DNA from: Nitrospirota bacterium
Lineage (GTDB): Bacteria > Nitrospirota_A > Leptospirillia > Leptospirillales > Leptospirillaceae
Length of the DNA: 12,787 nucleotides
Assembly (NCBI GenBank): GCA_021795275.1
Contig: JAJYPO010000055.1
Coordinates: forward strand, 1-12,787
Direction: 5' to 3'
Shown piece after piece: positions 1-6,739 of the stretch. A program made the position numbers and the translations under genes. Every line of letters starts with the position of its first letter. Positions within the stretch are counted from its first letter, which is position 1. The notes beneath the pieces were generated by a model. That model was not told where the DNA came from. It searched no databases and worked only from the letters and a program-made list of their open reading frames with translations.

Positions 1-337
1 CCCCTCCCCCCCTTCCCATTCCGCCGAACAGGTCCCAGAAGTCTCCCATCCCTTCTCCGGAAAAGCCCTCGAAGGGTCGTCCCGCTCCCTCTTGAGAGGA
101 GGCCCTTCCCCGACCTGTCCCCCCCCCGGAGAGAAGCGCGTCGTATTCCTTTCTCTTTTCCTCTTCGGAAAGCGTTTCGTAGGCTTCGTTGATCTCCTTG
201 AAGCGGAGTTCCGCCTCCTTGTTGTTCGGGTTGACATCGGGGTGGTACTGGCGGGCCAGCTTTCGATAGGCCTTCTTGATCTCCTCCGAGGTCGCCTTCC
301 GGTTGACTCCGAGACGGTCATAAAAATCCTTTGCCAT
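1..337 (-). CDS. dnaJ: DnaJ-type chaperone, N-terminal part (runs off the left edge)
   Basis: J-domain co-chaperone that would stimulate the ATPase of DnaK in the cytoplasm. The 112 codons present begin [20 protein letters not shown], and the J domain fills about residues 1-70 with the HPD signature in YHPDVN, followed by the helix IV region ending near KRKEYDALL. After it comes a Gly/Phe-rich linker including [10 protein letters not shown], typical of DnaJ or CbpA. The zinc-finger and substrate-binding part lies outside the window, so full DnaJ cannot be told from CbpA. The ATG at 337 lies 3 bases after the stop of nadB and is preceded by an AAAGGATAGGGA-like ribosome site, so it is probably the third gene of the operon started at about 2508. 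Family assignment is firm; the exact paralogue is not. Confidence 0.88.
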   Translation of the reverse strand, partial: MAKDFYDRLGVNRKATSEEIKKAYRKLARQYHPDVNPNNKEAELRFKEINEAYETLSEEEKRKEYDALLSGGGTGRGRASSQEGAGRPFEGFSGEGMGDFWDLFGGMGRGGG

Positions 338-340
338 TCC

Positions 341-1915
341 CTATCCTTTTCCTATCTCCTGGGCCGACGGACCGATGTCTGCCGGGGAGCCTTCAAGAAA
401 AAAGTTCGCGCCCACCCTCGGAGCGACAAGGAGGTCGTTAAAAATCTCCCGCGAGAGTTCGAGGGCGTTCCACAAAAGGACCCCTTCCGTCGCGACCGGG
501 CCCTCCCGCATCATGGCTAGATAGGCCTCGATCTCCTCCCGTCCGGCCTGGACCCGGGAGTTGAAGCGTACGATCCCCGCCTTTTCCCAAAGAATGTTCC
601 GAACCATTTTCATCGTCACCCGACCGGAAGGAATCGTGGGAATGACCCGGGGAATTTCCCTCTCTTCCTCCGGGGGCGGGGTCAAATCCACGTCGACCGT
701 CCGGTCGGTTACAATTCCAAGAACGACCCTGTGTCCCATGACCAATGCTTCGAGAAGAGAGTTTGATGCCAGCCGGTTCGCCCCGTGGACCCGGGTGCTG
801 GCCACCTCTCCCACGGCGTAAAGCCCTGGAAGGGAGGTTCGTCCCTCCATGTCGCTTGTGATTCCGCCCATCTGGAAATGGGCCGCCGGACGGATTGGAG
901 CTCGGTCCCGGGACAGGTCGATGCCGACCGACAGACAGTGGTTGTAGACCTGGGGAAACCGCTCCTTCAGGTAGAGGGCCGGCAGGTGGGTCACCGAGAG
1001 GTAGAGAGGCGATTCCGGATGGGCACGGGCTTCGAGCCAGAGCGCCCGGGAGACCACATCCCTCGGAGCCAGCTCTCCATCCGGATGATATCTGAAAAGA
1101 ACGCGCTCCCCTGCCTCGTTCACCACATGCCCCCCTTCACCCCGGAGGGCTTCTGTCAACAGGAAGGGGGCCCCTCCCGGAAGGTCGAGGACCGTCGGAT
1201 GAAACTGGGTGAAGGCCAGACGTTCGAGTTCCGCCCCGGCCCGATGGCAGACCGCCGCGGCGTCTCCCACCTGTGACGGAGGATTGGTCGTCCTCGCAAA
1301 AAGGGCGCTAAAGCCCCCGGTCGCCATGATGGTCGCCTTTGCAAGAACTTCCAGCCATTCGTCCCCGGTTTCATCCATGAAGAGCCCACCCGCCACCCTG
1401 CCGTCCTGCCCCTTGAGGAGCCGGGTCAGACGGCAGGGAGTCAGAAAAGTGAATCGGTCGTGGCCATGGACGTTCTGTGCCAACGTCTTCAGTATGAGTG
1501 AGCCTGTCTTGTCCCCTCCCGCATGGACGATTCTTGGACGGGAATGGGCCGCCTCCCGCGTGAAAAGGAATTCCCCTTTTTCATCCCTGTCAAAGGGGAC
1601 CCCATAGGAAACCAGAGTTGCGAAAGCTTCTTCGGAGCCTTCGATCAGGAGACGAACCCTCTCCTCATCACAGAGTCCGGCTCCCGCGCGGATCGTGTCT
1701 TCGACATGAGAGTCGATGGCGTCCCTGTCGAATCCCCAGGGAATCGCGAGCCCTCCCTGGGCGTAGTAGGAACTCCCGGACGAGATCGATCCCCGGGATG
1801 CCAGCGCGACGCTGCCCAGCGGAAGCAGATCAAGGGCTGTCTGATAGCCGGCGATTCCTCCCCCCACAATCAGGAAATCGGACGTGATTCTCCTTGGTTC
1901 CGGCGATCTTTTCAT
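341..1915 (-). CDS. nadB: L-aspartate oxidase (NadB), 524 aa
   Basis: FAD enzyme that oxidises L-aspartate to iminoaspartate, the first step of de novo NAD synthesis; NadA would use the product but is not in this window. Visible motifs are the Rossmann loop VGGGIAG (17-23), SSYYAQGGLA (48-57), TQFHPTVL (236-243), HFQMGG (346-351) and HGANRLASNSLLEA (378-391). The residues expected in the active site are present at E121, H239, R285, H346 and R381, matching the E. coli set (E121, H244, R290, H351, R386) with a constant shift after the first. I chose the ATG at 1915 because it overlaps the stop of the upstream lipoprotein gene as ATGA; a longer reading to 2020 is open but would overlap that gene by over 100 bases. 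The last part lacks the usual ESRG-type motif and reads RVGANFF instead, so the C-terminal domain is divergent. Succinate dehydrogenase or fumarate reductase flavoproteins are related, but the NadB motifs decide. Confidence 0.94.
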   Translation of the reverse strand: MKRSPEPRRITSDFLIVGGGIAGYQTALDLLPLGSVALASRGSISSGSSYYAQGGLAIPWGFDRDAIDSHVEDTIRAGAGLCDEERVRLLIEGSEEAFATLVSYGVPFDRDEKGEFLFTREAAHSRPRIVHAGGDKTGSLILKTLAQNVHGHDRFTFLTPCRLTRLLKGQDGRVAGGLFMDETGDEWLEVLAKATIMATGGFSALFARTTNPPSQVGDAAAVCHRAGAELERLAFTQFHPTVLDLPGGAPFLLTEALRGEGGHVVNEAGERVLFRYHPDGELAPRDVVSRALWLEARAHPESPLYLSVTHLPALYLKERFPQVYNHCLSVGIDLSRDRAPIRPAAHFQMGGITSDMEGRTSLPGLYAVGEVASTRVHGANRLASNSLLEALVMGHRVVLGIVTDRTVDVDLTPPPEEEREIPRVIPTIPSGRVTMKMVRNILWEKAGIVRFNSRVQAGREEIEAYLAMMREGPVATEGVLLWNALELSREIFNDLLVAPRVGANFFLEGSPADIGPSAQEIGKG

Positions 1916-2487
1916 GTTTTCGGTGAAAGCTTCGCTGGAACGGCAAGGAAGGTGTCCCCCGAAATGGACTCGATCCGAGAGGGATTGGGGGTCTTCGCCA
2001 TCGAGACGACGATCTGGCATTCCCCCGTCTGGAAATAGCGCGGTCCGGATCCAGATTTTGGAAGGCCTGTCATGGTCCAGTGCCCCCTGAAGGTGATCGA
2101 ATGCGTTGTGGGATCAACCTCTCCTGAGTCCATCACCAGGGTCAGATCCAGTTTCCGGAACATTCCGAACATCTTGGCCAGCTGGGGCCGCGTTTCGGGA
2201 CGGTTGGCCAGCGAAGAGGTCAAAAGGGAGACGACTTCGTCAACCGATTCCTTGGAATAGGCTCTCCGGAGAGACTTTCCTATCTTCCAGGCGGATACAA
2301 GCGACTGCTCTTCTGGAGTCAGAGGCTTGACCTCACCGCAACCGGACGAAAGCAGCGCGACCGCAAAGAGCAGAACCAGAATTGCTCCGTTTAAATTTCC
2401 CATCCGACACCCCATTACGGCCCGGACGATTCCGCCATTTTCCCCACTCATCTTCACCCCAGCCCTTAACCGTTTCACACTGCCCAT
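1912..2487 (-). CDS. Small lipoprotein of unknown function, first gene of the nadB operon
   Basis: I do not recognise a family. A hydrophobic stretch ILVLLFAVALLSSGC ends in a lipobox (LSSGC), so the mature protein should be lipid-anchored at a cysteine and face the periplasm. The mature part is about 140 residues, begins with a short helical region and ends in alternating polar and hydrophobic segments, which would suit a small alpha+beta fold such as an NTF2-like one (a guess). The start is uncertain: the ATG at 2487 has an excellent GGGAGG site 5 bases upstream and lies about 20 nt after the predicted transcription start, but gives an unusually long 49-residue signal; in-frame ATGs at 2415 and 2403 give normal lipoprotein signals (lipobox Cys at about 26 or 22) with weaker ribosome sites. 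The stop overlaps the nadB start by ATGA, implying coupled translation. Confidence 0.72.
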   Translation of the reverse strand: MGSVKRLRAGVKMSGENGGIVRAVMGCRMGNLNGAILVLLFAVALLSSGCGEVKPLTPEEQSLVSAWKIGKSLRRAYSKESVDEVVSLLTSSLANRPETRPQLAKMFGMFRKLDLTLVMDSGEVDPTTHSITFRGHWTMTGLPKSGSGPRYFQTGECQIVVSMAKTPNPSRIESISGDTFLAVPAKLSPKT

Positions 2488-2514
2488 AACGCCCTCCCGG
2501 GCACACGCGTTCGA

Positions 2515-2543
2515 ATTATAGACCGCCTTCCCCGACAGGTCAA
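2515..2543 (-). promoter_or_regulatory. Sigma70-type promoter of the lipoprotein-nadB-dnaJ operon
   Basis: On the minus strand TTGACC (2538-2543) is followed after exactly 17 bases by a perfect TATAAT (2515-2520). Transcription would start near 2508, about 20 nt before the ATG at 2487, leaving just room for the GGGAGG ribosome site. This is the best promoter match in the window. Confidence 0.78.
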
Positions 2544-2588
2544 AGAACGGATTTTTGGGAGGGTGTATGACCTAGCTTATTTTTTCGT

Positions 2589-2617
2589 TTGTCCGTCTCT
2601 CACGACCGTGTTATCCT
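2589..2617 (+). promoter_or_regulatory. Possible promoter of the gltX operon
   Basis: TTGTCC (2589-2594), a 17-base spacer and TATCCT (2612-2617) each match the sigma70 consensus at 4 of 6 positions. It lies in the 178-base divergent gap, back to back with the stronger minus-strand promoter, and would give a leader of about 42 nt before gltX. Confidence 0.42.
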
Positions 2618-2665
2618 TTTTTAAAATACTTCAGGAAATTCACGCTTAAACTCAGGACTTCCTCC

Positions 2666-4114
2666 TTGCCCCTACCCAAAGATCCGTCGATGCGTGTTCG
2701 ATTCGCTCCCAGCCCGACAGGCCACCTTCATCTTGGAGGGGCACGGACGGCCCTTTTCAATTTTCTCCTTGCACGCCACTATGGAGGGACACTGGTCCTC
2801 CGGATCGAGGATACCGATCGGGAGCGTTCGACCCAGGACTCCATCGCCGCCATCCTCGAAGGACTGGGTTGGCTCGACCTTTCATGGGACGAGGGACCTT
2901 TTTACCAGACTGGACGTTTCGACCGCTATCGGGAACTCGCGATGGAGCTGCTCGAAAAAGGACACGCCTACCGGTGCGACTGTCCTCCTGACCTTCTCGA
3001 ATCGAAGAGGGCGGAGGCCATGAAACAGGGCCTTCCTCCCCGATACGACGGTCGCTGCCGGGACCGCTCGGTCTCTCCCGATCGCCCCCACGTTCTCCGT
3101 TTCCGAACCCCGGAAAAGGAGTCGATCGTCTTTGACGACCTCATCCGGGGCCCCCTCTCCTTCGACAGCTCCGTGCTCGACGATCTGATCATTATTAGGT
3201 CCGACGGGGGGCCCACCTACAATTTTGCCGTCGTGGTCGACGATGTGGACATGAAAATATCCCATGTCATCCGCGGGGATGACCATATCAACAACACTCC
3301 CCGGCAGATTCCAATATTCAGGGCCTTGGGCGCTCCACTACCGGATTTTGCCCATCTTCCCATGATCTACGGACCCGACAGGACACGTCTGTCGAAAAGA
3401 CACGGGGCCACATCCGTCATGGCCTATCGGGACATGGGATTCCTGCCCCAGGCCCTGGTCAATTACCTCGTGCGGCTGGGATGGTCCCACAAGGATCAGG
3501 AGATCTTCACCCGGGAAGAGCTGGTCCATTTTTTTGATCTCGACCATGTCGGCTCCTCTCCCTCTGTCTTCAATCCCGAAAAGCTTCTCTGGCTCAATGC
3601 CCACTATATCAAGAACACCCCTGGAGCCGATCTTGTTCCGCTCTTAAAGGAAGCACTCCCTCCCTTGCCGGATCCTCTCTCCCAGAGCTCCGATCCCGGC
3701 TATTGGACACGGTTGGCCGACGAGCTCAAGGGGCGCTCGAAAACATTGAACGACCTGGCCCAGCTCGCCCATCCCTTTCTTGATCGCTCCCGGACCATCG
3801 ATCCCGAAGCCCGGAAAAAAGTGCTCACCCTCGCAAACTCCACTGTTCTCGAGCAACTTTCCCTCGCCTTGAGGGCACTCGAGGACTGGTCGGGGGAGGG
3901 GCTCCGGAACGTTTTTGCCCAGATGGGGGAATCGTTGCACATGAAGCTCGGTGAACTTGCGCAGCCTGTTCGCGTGGCCATCACCGGGAAAACTGTCAGT
4001 CCGGGTATCTTTGAGGTACTGCTTCTCGCGGGACGCGAAATCTCCCTCGCCCGTCTGGAAGAAGCCCTGCGCCTTTCTCGCGAACCCGTAAACAATGGCA
4101 ACACTCACGATTAA
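2666..4114 (+). CDS. gltX: Glutamyl-tRNA synthetase
   Basis: Class I aminoacyl-tRNA synthetase charging tRNA-Glu in the cytoplasm. The N-terminal catalytic domain shows RFAPSPTGHLHLGGARTAL with the HIGH-equivalent HLGG at 22-25, the RIEDTD element (46-51) and the KMSKS-equivalent RLSKRHG at 241-247. A putative zinc-binding insert has C104, C106 and C131, but aspartate (D133) where the E. coli enzyme has histidine. The helical anticodon-binding part fills the C-terminal third. At 482 aa the length is normal. The start is uncertain between the TTG at 2666 (AGGA 9 bases upstream) and the ATG at 2690, which would shorten the protein by 8 residues just before RFAPSPTG; either leaves the fold complete. 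It is followed 16 bases later by the PsiE-family gene. Whether it is discriminating or also charges tRNA-Gln cannot be decided by eye; no gatCAB genes are in the window. Confidence 0.95.
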   Translation: MPLPKDPSMRVRFAPSPTGHLHLGGARTALFNFLLARHYGGTLVLRIEDTDRERSTQDSIAAILEGLGWLDLSWDEGPFYQTGRFDRYRELAMELLEKGHAYRCDCPPDLLESKRAEAMKQGLPPRYDGRCRDRSVSPDRPHVLRFRTPEKESIVFDDLIRGPLSFDSSVLDDLIIIRSDGGPTYNFAVVVDDVDMKISHVIRGDDHINNTPRQIPIFRALGAPLPDFAHLPMIYGPDRTRLSKRHGATSVMAYRDMGFLPQALVNYLVRLGWSHKDQEIFTREELVHFFDLDHVGSSPSVFNPEKLLWLNAHYIKNTPGADLVPLLKEALPPLPDPLSQSSDPGYWTRLADELKGRSKTLNDLAQLAHPFLDRSRTIDPEARKKVLTLANSTVLEQLSLALRALEDWSGEGLRNVFAQMGESLHMKLGELAQPVRVAITGKTVSPGIFEVLLLAGREISLARLEEALRLSREPVNNGNTHD

Positions 4115-4130
4115 TGAAGGCAGGTGACCG

Positions 4131-4631
4131 ATGATCGATCCCTCCCCCCATTCGCCTCGACAGGACAGCCACATCGAGTTTGTCCAAAAACTGAGAAAGG
4201 TCCTGCTGCGAATCGACGACATCATTCATTTGATCGTCGCCGTCTTTCTCATGTCAGGGGCTGTGATCGTTCTCGTTCATTCGGCCATGGGTCTGACCGA
4301 CCTCAAAACAGATTCCGTCCTCCAGCTGATAAACGACATGCTTTTCGTCGTCATCATCCTCGAGCTTTTGTGGATCATGCTAAGCTATCTTGGGAGAAGA
4401 CGGTTCCCGATCGCCTCCTTCATTCTGATCGGGATCATTTCGACCATCCGACGGATCCTCCTGGTGGAAGCCCAGTCTTCCTACAAGGAAAGCGAACGGT
4501 TCGGGGACTTTTCATATCATTCCCTGCAACTCATACTCTATGTCGTCATTGTGCTGATACTGGTCTTTGCCTACAGCATTCTCGTCAAGATCTCTACCGC
4601 AAACGAGGCGGAGAACAGGCAACATGACTGA
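4131..4631 (+). CDS. PsiE-family four-helix membrane protein
   Basis: Predicted inner-membrane protein of 166 aa resembling the phosphate-starvation-inducible PsiE family, whose molecular role is unknown. It has a polar N-terminal tail of about 27 residues and four hydrophobic segments at about 28-52, 62-85, 92-112 and 132-152. The arginine-rich loop YLGRRRFP, followed by ILIGIISTIRRILLVE, corresponds to the conserved central part of PsiE (ITAIVRLIIVD in E. coli). A GGCAGGTGA ribosome site precedes the ATG by about 4 bases. It follows gltX by 16 bases and overlaps the next gene by 8, so the three are probably co-transcribed. No Pho box was recognised nearby, so phosphate control is not supported here. 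Family placement is from sequence pattern, moderately sure. Confidence 0.75.
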   Translation: MIDPSPHSPRQDSHIEFVQKLRKVLLRIDDIIHLIVAVFLMSGAVIVLVHSAMGLTDLKTDSVLQLINDMLFVVIILELLWIMLSYLGRRRFPIASFILIGIISTIRRILLVEAQSSYKESERFGDFSYHSLQLILYVVIVLILVFAYSILVKISTANEAENRQHD

Positions 4632-5406
4632 ATTCTCGCGCCTGAGGCGCCTTAAAGCTATTTCCCTCGCGACGGTATCCATTTTTTCGCTCTCCGCCTG
4701 CGCCTCCTTCTATCACTTCCGGCCTCTTTCCCGTCCCGATCCAGCGACCATGCCCATCGTGGAAAAAATTCCCGGATCCGGCCTCACGATCGGGATCCGC
4801 TCCTATCACACAGCTCAGGACACCCATGCGCTCTTTGGCCACCAGGGACTTTGGAGGCAACATGTCATTCCCATTCAAGTCGTTCTCGCGGAGAGCGGTA
4901 AAAATAATGTGGAGGTCCACCTCGTCCCTCACTCCGTCTATCTCTCTCTCCTGAAAAAGAATTACCGGAATATTTCGCCATCCGAGGCCTTTGATATCGC
5001 TTGGCAGGCCAATGTCCCATACCAGAACGCCAAGCAGGTCCTCTACTACACGGGACTTATTCTCTTCACGATCGTCACGCTAGGGCTGGGGTCCATGATC
5101 TGGGTTCTTCCCTCGCCTTTCTCCCAGCCCACCCCGGCTCAAACCCCCTTTGGTCGGGATTTGGCCTACAAAAGTTTTCCTGTCAAATCGACTCTTTACC
5201 CTGACGGGACTGTAGGCGGACTTTTTTATTTCACCCTCCCATTCAATGAAAAGCTTATCTCCCGAACCCGCCTCATCTTTCAAATCAGGGAAATCGATCC
5301 TTCCAAGAAAAATCCTCCCCGGAATTTCAATATTTCCGTTCAGCTCTCTTCAAAAACGAGATCGGAGGTCAATCCAGTCATGGAGATACTTCACGGTTTT
5401 TTCTAG
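4624..5406 (+). CDS. Lipoprotein of unknown function with an internal hydrophobic segment
   Basis: Not recognised. The 260-aa product starts MTEFSRLRRLK, followed by a hydrophobic stretch ending in the lipobox LSAC with the acceptor Cys at 26, so it should be lipid-anchored outside the inner membrane. The mature part carries a second strongly hydrophobic segment at about 143-162 (TGLILFTIVTLGLGSMIWVL) that could span a membrane or be buried, flanked by Pro-rich sequence. The C-terminal 90 residues look beta-rich and end in Phe-Phe. I chose the ATG at 4624, which overlaps the end of the PsiE-family gene by 8 bases and gives a proper signal peptide; a longer reading from 4567 would put a 19-residue tail in front of it. 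A GGAG lies about 10 bases upstream. The context suggests an envelope role shared with the preceding membrane protein, but no function can be named. Confidence 0.78.
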   Translation: MTEFSRLRRLKAISLATVSIFSLSACASFYHFRPLSRPDPATMPIVEKIPGSGLTIGIRSYHTAQDTHALFGHQGLWRQHVIPIQVVLAESGKNNVEVHLVPHSVYLSLLKKNYRNISPSEAFDIAWQANVPYQNAKQVLYYTGLILFTIVTLGLGSMIWVLPSPFSQPTPAQTPFGRDLAYKSFPVKSTLYPDGTVGGLFYFTLPFNEKLISRTRLIFQIREIDPSKKNPPRNFNISVQLSSKTRSEVNPVMEILHGFF

Positions 5407-5447
5407 GAGGGTCGCGGCGGGAGAGAAAGGGTCGATTAAAGAAGGTG

Positions 5448-5738
5448 CTAGATCAGAAGGTCATCTTCCGGATTGTGGGGATTTGAGACGTTGTATAAGC
5501 GACTCAGATAGTGCCAGCCCCAGTCGAGATAGATGGATGCGCTGTCTCGGAGAGCCTGGGAGGCCACAAAACGGGATTTCAGATCTTCTTCGGAGAGGGG
5601 AAGCGATGAAGAATCCTGATTGACCGTATCGAGAATGGCATGGAAGGATTTGATCGATTCTTCAACCCGGATAAAGGCATCAGAAAGCGCATCATTATCC
5701 CGGGACATCGTGTCTTCATTGATCAGGTCGTTTTTCAT
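5448..5738 (-). CDS. Small acidic protein of unknown function after the oxidoreductase operon
   Basis: 96 residues from the ATG at 5738, with 18 Asp/Glu and 8 Lys/Arg, no membrane segment and no cysteine. It is probably mainly helical, with a Trp/Tyr-rich stretch YLDWGWHYLSRLY at about 70-82. No family was recognised. The frame is open upstream to a GTG at 5774, but that would place the first codons inside the perfect terminator hairpin at 5751-5777, so I prefer a start after it; the ATG at 5708 (MSRDNDALSD) is also possible. Neither has a good ribosome site, and no clear promoter lies in the 53 bases before it, so expression may depend on read-through. Its place directly behind the delta gene raises the possibility of a fifth, epsilon-like subunit, but nothing in its sequence shows that. 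It converges with the lipoprotein gene ending at 5406. Confidence 0.55.
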   Translation of the reverse strand: MKNDLINEDTMSRDNDALSDAFIRVEESIKSFHAILDTVNQDSSSLPLSEEDLKSRFVASQALRDSASIYLDWGWHYLSRLYNVSNPHNPEDDLLI

Positions 5739-5750
5739 AATAAAAGAGTG

Positions 5751-5777
5751 GGGGTGAAGGAGAAACTCCTTCACCCC
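5751..5777 (-). terminator. Strong hairpin terminator of the 2-oxoacid oxidoreductase operon
   Basis: Perfect 12-bp inverted repeat: GGGGTGAAGGAG, a 3-base loop, CTCCTTCACCCC. It starts 14 bases after the stop of the delta gene. On the minus strand it is followed by CCACTCTTTTATT, a short broken T-run, so it fits a rho-independent terminator or an RNA 3'-end stabiliser for the operon. Confidence 0.75.
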
Positions 5778-5791
5778 GGCCTTTCTTCAGG

Positions 5792-6004
5792 CTAGCGCGC
5801 CACCATCTTGATGGCATTATGTTTCGCAGCGTCACAGACAACCACGCAGAGCTCACATCCCTTGCAACGGGACTCGACGATGGTTGCGACCATCTTCGTC
5901 GTGTCCATCTGAATGCAGTTGGCTTCCGGACAATACATGATGCAGAGCCGGCATCCTTTCTGTGCGACGCATTCCTCCGCATTCACCTCTGCCACATTAT
6001 ACAT
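5792..6004 (-). CDS. Ferredoxin-like delta subunit of 2-oxoacid:ferredoxin oxidoreductase
   Basis: 70-aa protein expected to carry two [4Fe-4S] clusters that pass electrons between the beta-subunit cluster and external ferredoxin. There are nine cysteines (12, 18, 21, 25, 30, 47, 50, 53, 57). The second motif is a normal C-x2-C-x2-C-x3-C (47-57) but ends CD rather than CP. The first is C12-x5-C18-x2-C21-x3-C25-P: the leading Cys sits three residues further away than in the standard motif, where residue 15 is Gln. AGGAAGG lies about 7 bases before the ATG. It is the fourth gene of the operon, 27 bases after gamma, and is followed by the strong hairpin. By analogy it would be called porD or forD; I leave the symbol empty because the substrate is not decided. 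Confidence 0.88.
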   Translation of the reverse strand: MYNVAEVNAEECVAQKGCRLCIMYCPEANCIQMDTTKMVATIVESRCKGCELCVVVCDAAKHNAIKMVAR

Positions 6005-6031
6005 TGATGCCCTTCCTGATTCTTTTTAGGG

Positions 6032-6724
6032 TTACACTCCGACGCCCGCAGAGATCGCGGGATGTTTAGCGCCGAAGGCCGACGCCTCATCATAGGTCCT
6101 GCGGATTGTCTCGAGATTCTTTTGCAGGAGCATTTCCTTTTTGGCGAATTTTTTCTTGATCGCCTCGTCGAGCGTTGCTGTTCCGCCAGAGGCCACATAC
6201 TTCTTCCCGAAACGATCCTGGAGAGCCTTGTCCAGACCTTCCATCGTCACCACATGGGTCAGACCCGCCACTGCCCCCAGCATTCCCATGTTCGTCGCCA
6301 GCTCCGTCCCGGCGAGTTCGAGGGCGATCTTCGTGGCGGGAACGTAATAGACCGTCACGTTCTTTTTTGCAAGATCCGCTCGTTCTTCCTCGGTGAGAAG
6401 CTCGACATCATCGTTAATGATGACAAGCCCCCCGTCTTTGATCCCGGAATAGAACGGCATGGTGTAGCTCTTCCCCATGGTGATCACCTGTGGGTGATAA
6501 ACCATCACGACATGCGGAAAAACCAATTCTCCACGGTCGTAAATCTTTTCCGGACCGATCCTGACATAGGACTCCGCAGGAGCCATTCGCTTTTCCGCCC
6601 CGAAGAACGGATTGGAGATCGAGAAATTTCCTTCATGGGCCGCCGCCATAGCCATCAGATGGGCAGAGGTCACGACCCCCTGCCCTCCGAGGCCCGACAT
6701 GCGAATATTGACGCGCGCTTTCAT
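6032..6724 (-). CDS. Gamma subunit of 2-oxoacid:ferredoxin oxidoreductase
   Basis: 230-aa protein of the pyruvate/ketoisovalerate oxidoreductase catalytic-domain (gamma) family, which in these enzymes forms the domain that helps bind coenzyme A. The N-terminal RMSGLGGQGVVTSA with the SGLGGQG loop at 10-16 is the family hallmark, followed by NPFFGAEKRMAPAESYVRI, matching the usual region around the Arg-Gly/Ala-Ser segment. TNMGMLGAVAGL near 145-156 also matches. The C-terminal 50 residues, rich in Lys and Glu, look like a helical extension. Translation starts at an ATG with AGGGAGAG 4 bases upstream, 15 bases after the beta stop. The length is typical for a separate gamma subunit. It cannot work alone and must assemble with alpha, beta and delta encoded next to it. 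Confidence 0.92.
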   Translation of the reverse strand: MKARVNIRMSGLGGQGVVTSAHLMAMAAAHEGNFSISNPFFGAEKRMAPAESYVRIGPEKIYDRGELVFPHVVMVYHPQVITMGKSYTMPFYSGIKDGGLVIINDDVELLTEEERADLAKKNVTVYYVPATKIALELAGTELATNMGMLGAVAGLTHVVTMEGLDKALQDRFGKKYVASGGTATLDEAIKKKFAKKEMLLQKNLETIRRTYDEASAFGAKHPAISAGVGV

Positions 6725-6739
6725 CGGCTCTCCCTGTTG

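Noticed and set aside
3644..4225. Minus-strand frame of 193 codons opposite gltX
   Set aside because: gltX carries all catalytic motifs on the plus strand; the reverse reading has none.
5748..5774. GTG start at 5774 for the small acidic protein
   Set aside because: It would place the first nine codons inside a perfect terminator-like hairpin; a start at 5738 or 5708 is preferred.
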